This document shows, one piece after another, positions 1 to 4,682 of a stretch of DNA of 6,591 nucleotides (position 1 is the first letter of the stretch; every line of letters begins with the position of its first letter). A program made the position numbers and the translations under genes. Under the pieces are notes generated by a model that was not told where the DNA came from, made no database searches, and was given only the letters and a program-made list of their open reading frames with translations. Source of the stretch: Candidatus Heimdallarchaeota archaeon (GTDB lineage: Archaea > Asgardarchaeota > Heimdallarchaeia > Hodarchaeales > S146-22); assembly GCA_015520535.1 (NCBI GenBank), contig WAPZ01000535.1, positions 1-6,591 on the forward strand, in the 5' to 3' direction.

Positions 1-2469
1 AAATATATCATAAATACGTTTGGAAAGGGTAGGTCCAATTCCTTCGACTTTCATCAGTTCGTCGAGTGTTGCAGTGCTTAATTCACTCAGACTCCCAAAA
101 TGTTTCAATATTTTGATTGCGGTTTCACGATTAATACCGGGAATATTGGCTAATAAGGCTTCTTGGATTTCATGGATGGTGGAGGTACTTTTAGTTAAAC
201 TATGAATGACGTATTTTCCGGTGGTAGAATCTTGTTGTGCTTTTTTGGCTAAGAGAATTAACGTATCTGCGGTTTCCATATAATTTTTAGAAAAGTATAT
301 AGGAATTTCATAATCGAATAATAAAGAAAGGAGTGCACCAGTAAAGGCTTGTGGTGATAAATTTCGTGGATGTTCTGGTTCTCCCTCAACGATATAAAGT
401 AAGTTGGGATAACGATCTTGCACGGCCTTTAATGCCTTTGCTTGATTAAATAACCGTCCATCAATAATTGAAGCGATAAAATCATCATAGCTTTTCCTTT
501 CAATCAAATAATTAGGTGGAATAATAAAATCGCCCAACATAAGAAATTTTAATTCCAAATTGACGTTACGCTTTTTAATTTCATAAAGCAACGCTGACGA
601 GCTTTCTCTGCTATCTGCAATAATAAGTGGTTTAAATTCAGATTTTTGGCTATTCATTTCCCTTGCTTTTGCCTTTAACTTTGCATCTGTAGTTACCAAG
701 TTAGACGATGGGGTTTTCTCTTGTTCTCTTCCGTTTTCATCAGAAATCTTCTTAGTGGATATGGTTTCTGTCTGAGAATTTGTAGTTCTTGTTACTGACT
801 TTTTTTGTGGTTCTATATCTTTTAATGTTAACTGTCCTTTAGCCAAGTTGTTCACTTTGTTACTGAAGGTTTGATCTTTCCTTGTTGTTTCTACAAAGAC
901 TACCTCAACAGAATCTGATGTGGCTTCTTCTTCAGATTTTTCTTGCATTTCATGTAACAGTAGTGGTAATTCGTCTTTCAGAAAATCTCTCATTTTTTGT
1001 TCCTTGCGCTTCATAGAATAATACAAGCCAGCATCACGAGTGTTTTTTGTGATAAGATGAATAATCTGAGAAAATTTTTTCCTTCCACGACCACGGCGCT
1101 GTATCGCACGGATCATTGATGGCACAGAGTCATAAAATATAACTAAATCGCAGTTTCCAACGTCTAAACCTTCCTCACCAACCGATGTGGACACTAAAAT
1201 ATCTATATCTCCATGTTTAAAGCGTTCCACGATCTCTAATTGTTCTTTTTGCGAGAGAGAACGTTTATCGGACGCACTTTTTCCATGACCAGTAAACTTA
1301 GCTACCGGAAAGCCTTTTTCTTCCAGAACTTCGCTCAAAAAAGAAACGGTTGCTCGATAATTGCTAAATACGATAATTTTGGATTGTGGGTTTTTTGCTC
1401 GCCAATTAAATAGAAGTTCAAGCAAACGAGTTAATTTGGGATGTGCCAAATCCTCATGTTGATCTATTAAACTTAACACTTGCTGAACCAGTGAATTTTC
1501 GAAAAATTCTCTTTTAGCCTTAGAATCTTGTTTTTTTTCCCACGTTATAATCATTTTTTTAGCTTGTGGAAAGCCTTGGGACTCTATTATATCTTTTAAG
1601 TGCAACGCACGGATTAAATTGCCCGTATACACGGATGCCGAGGCTATACTGAGGTCATCATGCATCATTTTAATGACATGGTGGTGAATTTCTAAGGCCG
1701 TTTTTCTAGTTAAGTAGCGACGCTTTTCTTTGGTCAATTTGAGGTCAAGTACGGTGTCTAGTTCATCTAATAAGAATTGAATATATTGGTCCAATAACTT
1801 CAAGGATTTTTTATACGGATCGGGTAAGTCTACGAATATCGGCCGTGGTCGATGAACACTGGCGTGTTTCTTTATTTCAGGATCACTTTCATCGTAATAC
1901 ACCACTTTTTTTGCTCGTAACGTTTTGACGATTTGTAAGACTTGTTCTTGTGTATTGCCGGGTGTTGCGGTCAAACCGACTATATGTGTGCTTGGTGGAA
2001 GTAAAGTGATTAATTGTGCGGAGGGATAATTGCCGGTGGCACGATGAGCTTCATCAATTGCTATAAAGCGGATTTTTTCAGCGGAAAGACGACTGGCCAA
2101 AAGATCACGAGCGATGGTATGTGGGGTTCCCGTTATAATGGTCGCTTCATTATAGATTTGGGGACGTTTACTGGGAGAAATTCTTCCGTCGACCGCTTGG
2201 ACTTCCTCCGGTATTAATTCTAAAATTTCACGAAACGTAGAAACCAGTTGTTGGACTAAAGGTTTCGTTGGGGTGACTACCACCAATTTTTCATCTTTGG
2301 GGTTCTGCATCAATTGTTCCAAGTGATATGCCAGTAAATATCCAATGATTATCGTTTTTCCAAGACCAGTTGGCAAGACAATTAGTGTATTTTGATCTTT
2401 GCTTTGTTGAAAGATTTTATGTTGATAATGCCGATATTCTATGTTTTTTAGATATTTTAGTTGATTCAT
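1..2469 (-). CDS. hef: Hef: SF2 helicase fused to XPF/ERCC4-family nuclease, C-terminus cut by window edge
   Basis: Archaeal Hef unwinds and cleaves branched DNA such as stalled forks; it is related to FANCM and XPF. The 823 visible codons are uninterrupted. Helicase motifs: PTGLGKT at residues 33-39 (Walker A), TPTKPLVQQ 66-74, TGTP 113-116, DEAH 139-142, TATPG 167-171, STSVGEEGLD 427-436 and QRRGRGR 457-463. The helical stretch at about 230-350 between the RecA lobes matches the Hef fork-binding insertion. A charged, Ser/Thr/Lys/Gln-rich linker follows (about 500-610). The nuclease core has ADSRE (618-622), GDF, and ERKSYDD (657-663), so the catalytic ERKxxxD is intact. Helix-hairpin-helix sequence begins near 771 (IPGI, then VEGIGP) and is cut by the edge. 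The ATG at 2469 is fixed by an in-frame TGA three codons upstream and by GAGG 7 nt before it. Both active sites look functional. Family assignment is near certain; only the extreme C-terminus is unseen. Confidence 0.96.
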   Translation of the reverse strand, partial: MNQLKYLKNIEYRHYQHKIFQQSKDQNTLIVLPTGLGKTIIIGYLLAYHLEQLMQNPKDEKLVVVTPTKPLVQQLVSTFREILELIPEEVQAVDGRISPSKRPQIYNEATIITGTPHTIARDLLASRLSAEKIRFIAIDEAHRATGNYPSAQLITLLPPSTHIVGLTATPGNTQEQVLQIVKTLRAKKVVYYDESDPEIKKHASVHRPRPIFVDLPDPYKKSLKLLDQYIQFLLDELDTVLDLKLTKEKRRYLTRKTALEIHHHVIKMMHDDLSIASASVYTGNLIRALHLKDIIESQGFPQAKKMIITWEKKQDSKAKREFFENSLVQQVLSLIDQHEDLAHPKLTRLLELLFNWRAKNPQSKIIVFSNYRATVSFLSEVLEEKGFPVAKFTGHGKSASDKRSLSQKEQLEIVERFKHGDIDILVSTSVGEEGLDVGNCDLVIFYDSVPSMIRAIQRRGRGRKKFSQIIHLITKNTRDAGLYYSMKRKEQKMRDFLKDELPLLLHEMQEKSEEEATSDSVEVVFVETTRKDQTFSNKVNNLAKGQLTLKDIEPQKKSVTRTTNSQTETISTKKISDENGREQEKTPSSNLVTTDAKLKAKAREMNSQKSEFKPLIIADSRESSSALLYEIKKRNVNLELKFLMLGDFIIPPNYLIERKSYDDFIASIIDGRLFNQAKALKAVQDRYPNLLYIVEGEPEHPRNLSPQAFTGALLSLLFDYEIPIYFSKNYMETADTLILLAKKAQQDSTTGKYVIHSLTKSTSTIHEIQEALLANIPGINRETAIKILKHFGSLSELSTATLDELMKVEGIGPTLSKRIYDIF

Positions 2470-2476
2470 TGAACGT

Positions 2477-2480
2477 CCTC
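2477..2480 (-). promoter_or_regulatory. Shine-Dalgarno core for hef
   Basis: GAGG lies 7 nt before the hef ATG. It overlaps the in-frame TGA (TGAGG) that closes the frame upstream and so fixes the start. The Nudix gene has the same TGAGG arrangement and the same spacing. Confidence 0.65.
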
Positions 2481-2502
2481 ATTCTCTCAACAGACATTGA
2501 AT

Positions 2503-2510
2503 TATTTAAA
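2503..2510 (-). promoter_or_regulatory. Candidate archaeal TATA box for hef
   Basis: TTTAAATA on the minus strand, preceded by purine-rich GCGAGAA that could act as a BRE. With initiation about 25 nt downstream, transcription would start near 2480, leaving a very short leader that barely contains the SD. The match is good, but AT-rich DNA yields such octamers by chance. Confidence 0.42.
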
Positions 2511-2523
2511 AATTCTCGCCACT

Positions 2524-2583
2524 AAAAAAGTTACTTCTTGATTTTTTCAGAAAAACCATTTTTTGCGGTTTAATGGAGAAAAA
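2524..2583 (-). terminator. Candidate oligo-T termination region after the Nudix gene
   Basis: Between the Nudix stop and the hef TATA-like box, the minus strand carries T5 (2583-2579), T5 (2555-2551) and T6 (2529-2524). Archaeal RNA polymerase commonly terminates at such U tracts without a GC hairpin. A weak TTTTT-CTG-AAAAA hairpin is also possible here. The order of stop, T tracts, TATA box and next gene fits the end of one unit and the start of another. AT-rich composition lowers confidence. Confidence 0.4.
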
Positions 2584-2594
2584 TAACGTTCATT

Positions 2595-3152
2595 TTAATC
2601 GAAAAAAGTTTTTCTCCAAGTTTCAGCAAATAAAATTCCTATTATTGTCTTAGCATCATATAATCGTCGGTTATGTCTGATATCATCAAGAATTTCCTCA
2701 AATTTTACTTTTTTGACCTCGATTTGCTCATCAAAATCGCGTGACGTAGTGGTTAGGCTCAAATCGGTTGCTGCATATACATGAATAATCTCATTGGAGT
2801 ATGCAATGGTAGGAGCCAATGACGTCAAATGAGATAACTTGGCGGCTTGATATCCAGTTTCTTCTGTCAATTCACGCAGAGCACAATTTTCTGGGCTTTC
2901 TCCTGCATCTACTTTACCTGCTGGAATTTCTAAAAACGTGGCATTGAATGGATAGCGGTATTGCTCAATCATTATTATGGTGTCCCGATCTAGGAACGGA
3001 ACTACCGCACTGGCATTGGGAAAGTCAATCCACGCACGATGTGTTTGTCTTCCCGATGGTAATTCGACTTGATCCAAAAAAAACTTAAAAATACCGTTAT
3101 ATAGTAGTTTTCGATCGATCCGTCGCTCATAAAATGTTTCTGCTTTACCCAT
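2595..3152 (-). CDS. Nudix hydrolase, ADP-ribose pyrophosphatase-like
   Basis: Probably hydrolyses a nucleoside-diphosphate sugar such as ADP-ribose to AMP and ribose-5-phosphate in the cytosol, using Mg2+. The Nudix box is complete: G79, E85, R93-E94, E97-E98 and G100 in GX5EX7REUXEEXG spacing, with Tyr101 where an aliphatic residue is usual. Upstream, EQYRYPF (63-69) followed by LEIPAGKVDAGE is typical of the ADP-ribose pyrophosphatase group. Downstream, PTIAYSNE (114-121) sits where that group carries its substrate-specificity proline and an acidic residue. The 185-residue length is normal. The ATG at 3152 has GAGG 7 nt upstream and an in-frame TGA four codons upstream. The gene lies 38 nt after the phosphatase gene and is probably cotranscribed with it, subject to the T tracts between them. 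ADP-ribose itself is inferred as substrate; another NDP-sugar is possible. Confidence 0.92.
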   Translation of the reverse strand: MGKAETFYERRIDRKLLYNGIFKFFLDQVELPSGRQTHRAWIDFPNASAVVPFLDRDTIIMIEQYRYPFNATFLEIPAGKVDAGESPENCALRELTEETGYQAAKLSHLTSLAPTIAYSNEIIHVYAATDLSLTTTSRDFDEQIEVKKVKFEEILDDIRHNRRLYDAKTIIGILFAETWRKTFFD

Positions 3153-3159
3153 ATCAAAA

Positions 3160-3163
3160 CCTC
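3160..3163 (-). promoter_or_regulatory. Shine-Dalgarno core for the Nudix gene
   Basis: GAGG lies 7 nt before the ATG at 3152 and overlaps an in-frame TGA, so no longer N-terminus is possible. This is the same layout as at hef. Confidence 0.65.
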
Positions 3164-3167
3164 ATTC

Positions 3168-3190
3168 AAAAACAGATAAAAAAGCGAAAA
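3168..3190 (-). terminator. Candidate oligo-T terminator or attenuator after the PP2C gene
   Basis: Directly after the phosphatase TAA the minus strand reads TTTT, then T6 (3183-3178), then T5 (3172-3168), all within 23 nt and ending 5 nt before the Nudix SD. Clustered U tracts are the usual archaeal intrinsic terminator. Because the Nudix gene follows at once, this may only partly end transcription. Part of the T run could instead serve as a poor TATA-like element for the Nudix gene. Confidence 0.35.
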
Positions 3191-3934
3191 TTATTGCAAA
3201 AAACTCGCTCCGGGGACATAAATTACTCCAATCGAAGCATCATCAATTTTGGGAATTTCTTGAATAAAGTTGTCGAGAACTTCCTGAAGACTCATGCTTT
3301 TCTGAACATGTTTGTTAAGGTAGTTCCAAAAAGTAGTGTAATTTGTTGGATTAAGTAAATCAACACCATCTGTAGCTAAAACTAAATAACTACCATCAGA
3401 AAAAACTTGTCGGACGGATAAAAAGGTCGGTAATGCGGATACTCCTTGTCCCGACACATATCCTTCCAATTTCCCGCCACGATTATAATTGACTAAATAT
3501 GTGGCATAACTTAAAAGATCTCCACTATAATGAAGGATAGCACCGTCTCCAATGTAATAAGCATATAAATAATTGCCGTCCGTTAATCCTACCAGCGCAG
3601 TCGTAGCTGCTGGTGCTTTGGGATCATTCAGTTCGATTTCTAATTCTTTTTGGATGTTTTGTGGCGCAGAATAAATAAGTTCGTCCAAAGTTTCTTCTAA
3701 TTGGCTTGGATCGCCATCATGGGAAATTGCATACATAAAAGCATTTTGAAAAACATGAACTGTTGTTGAAGATGCAATTCGACCATTTGCTTTTGACACG
3801 CCATCACATATAATAATTCCTTTCAAATTTCCATCAAAACTTTGAAGAACCCCGATGGCATCTTCACCGTGCACATCATTTCTAATAGCCCACGCTAATT
3901 CCACTTTTTCCAGCACAGTTGTATTTGGATCCAC
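3191..3934 (-). CDS. PP2C-family Ser/Thr protein phosphatase
   Basis: Metal-dependent protein phosphatase fold, 247 residues and essentially a lone catalytic domain, predicted cytosolic because no signal or membrane segment is visible. PP2C motifs appear in order: GEDA (23-26); ICDGVS (42-47) with metal ligand Asp44; AATTALVGL (109-117); IGDGAILHY (128-136), the counterpart of VGDSRAYL; LATDGVDLL (186-194) with Asp189; and DDASIGVIYV (231-240) with Asp232. All expected acidic metal ligands are present. The usual DGxGG is DGVSK here, and IGDS is IGDG, so it is a divergent subgroup. The start is GTG at 3934, preceded by AAGGAG and directly by an in-frame TAA; no other start nearby would keep the GEDA motif. 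It likely heads a unit with the Nudix gene. Substrate unknown; no partner kinase gene is in view. Confidence 0.9.
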   Translation of the reverse strand: MDPNTTVLEKVELAWAIRNDVHGEDAIGVLQSFDGNLKGIIICDGVSKANGRIASSTTVHVFQNAFMYAISHDGDPSQLEETLDELIYSAPQNIQKELEIELNDPKAPAATTALVGLTDGNYLYAYYIGDGAILHYSGDLLSYATYLVNYNRGGKLEGYVSGQGVSALPTFLSVRQVFSDGSYLVLATDGVDLLNPTNYTTFWNYLNKHVQKSMSLQEVLDNFIQEIPKIDDASIGVIYVPGASFLQ

Positions 3935-3942
3935 TTAACTGT

Positions 3943-3948
3943 CTCCTT
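3943..3948 (-). promoter_or_regulatory. Strong Shine-Dalgarno for the PP2C gene (supports GTG start)
   Basis: AAGGAG ends 8 nt before the GTG at 3934. It is the strongest SD in the window and decides the choice of a GTG start. An in-frame TAA touches the GTG on its 5' side, so translation cannot begin further upstream. Confidence 0.75.
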
Positions 3949-3973
3949 CTCTAAGTTCTTTTCCAACTTTTCT

Positions 3974-3982
3974 TATTTAATA
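3974..3982 (-). promoter_or_regulatory. Candidate archaeal TATA box for the PP2C gene
   Basis: TATTAAATA on the minus strand, preceded by purine-rich GTGGAGAAG as a possible BRE. Initiation about 25 nt downstream (near 3952) would give a leader of roughly 18 nt that contains the AAGGAG. Both distance and composition fit a real archaeal promoter. Confidence 0.5.
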
Positions 3983-3992
3983 CTTCTCCACA

Positions 3993-4009
3993 GAATATTA
4001 AAAATATTC
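3993..4009. repeat. Perfect 7-bp inverted repeat upstream of the PP2C promoter
   Basis: GAATATT, a 3-nt spacer, then AATATTC; the arms match perfectly. It begins about 10 nt upstream of the TATA-like element, a position where archaeal activators can bind. It could be an operator or a chance AT palindrome. It is too AT-rich and has no T run on the minus strand long enough to be a convincing terminator. Confidence 0.45.
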
Positions 4010-4065
4010 ACAAATTCCCTAATCTTATGTTCGTGTCTTTTTTGAACAAGGGAATATCGTAAGGC

Positions 4066-4653
4066 TTATTCAAAAAGTTTATATCTTTCAGCCACCCAAC
4101 CAAGCAAAAGTCCGCTTAAAAGGCCACCTAAATGTGCAACAATGTTTGTATCCGCACTTATAGTAAGCATAAAGAAAAAGAATGCCGAAAATATTATGGC
4201 ATTTCTTTGTCGCGGATAGCGTGTTTGTAAAATCCACACTGTTGTTCCCAATAAGCCAAATACTGCTCCAGACGCGCCTAAAGAAACAAAATTTGGACCC
4301 CATACCAATGTAACTAGATTACCAACAATTCCTGTTAAGAAAAATGCAACAAACACGATTTTATGCCCCTTCAATTCTTCTAAGCGAAGAGAATATAACA
4401 AAAGAAAAAGCGCATTGCTTCCATAGTGAATAATGCTGGCGTGTATAAAAATGGCGGTCACTAAGCGCCATATTTGTCCTTGTAACACTGCTGAATTAAT
4501 TTCTGCAAATAACACAAGAACTGTTGGGCATGGTGAAAAAATATCAAAACAAACAAGGGCTTCAATAATATAGGAAATACTCAGTAATCCTACTAACACC
4601 ACAGTTGCCGGAAATTTCATTACAAATTCTGTAAAATCAAATTCTGAAGACAT
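4066..4653 (-). CDS. Rhomboid-family intramembrane serine protease
   Basis: Cleaves transmembrane proteins within the membrane using a Ser-His dyad. The 195 residues form a minimal six-helix core (helices at roughly 16-36, 70-88, 99-117, 126-143, 152-168 and 171-187). Seen in sequence: WRLVTAIFIH (62-71), the rhomboid W-R entry to helix 2; HYGSN with His76 and Asn80, matching the oxyanion residues; GASGAVFG (126-133) with nucleophile Ser128; and AHLGGLLSG (173-181) with catalytic His174 on the last helix. All catalytic residues are present, so an active enzyme is expected. Two Cys (35 and 42) sit in the first loop. The ATG at 4653 is immediately preceded by an in-frame TAA; only a weak GTGAG is available as SD. 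It lies 29 nt after the surface-protein gene, with no promoter-like sequence between, so the two are probably cotranscribed. Native substrate unknown; the upstream protein's anchor is one candidate. Confidence 0.93.
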   Translation of the reverse strand: MSSEFDFTEFVMKFPATVVLVGLLSISYIIEALVCFDIFSPCPTVLVLFAEINSAVLQGQIWRLVTAIFIHASIIHYGSNALFLLLYSLRLEELKGHKIVFVAFFLTGIVGNLVTLVWGPNFVSLGASGAVFGLLGTTVWILQTRYPRQRNAIIFSAFFFFMLTISADTNIVAHLGGLLSGLLLGWVAERYKLFE

Positions 4654-4682
4654 TTAACTCACATGGTCATGTACTCTGGTGA

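Noticed and set aside
20..205. Plus-strand ORF of 61 codons
   Set aside because: It lies wholly inside the hef coding sequence on the other strand. It has no SD and no recognisable protein features.
2014..2217. Plus-strand ORF of 67 codons
   Set aside because: It is antisense to the helicase DEAH region of hef, which is strongly conserved, so it is a shadow frame.
2530..2583. A-run/T-run hairpins between the Nudix gene and hef
   Set aside because: The stems are almost pure A-T of 5-6 bp and would be marginally stable. The T tracts alone are the better explanation.
3143..3164. Mini-ORF of three codons (ATG AGG TTT TGA) overlapping the Nudix SD
   Set aside because: It is too short to judge and is explained by the TGAGG SD context. 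Chance ATG triplets are common in AT-rich leaders.
3134..3358. Plus-strand ORF of 74 codons
   Set aside because: It overlaps the Nudix start and the PP2C C-terminus in antisense. Its composition is that of an antisense reading, with no motif.
4024..4050. Imperfect inverted repeat TGTTC / GAACA downstream of the rhomboid gene
   Set aside because: The arms are only 5 bp with an 11-nt spacer and no T run follows on the minus strand, so it is not convincing as a terminator or operator.
4088..4303. Minus-strand ORF of 71 codons in a second frame
   Set aside because: It sits inside the rhomboid gene, whose own frame carries the GASG and catalytic His motifs.
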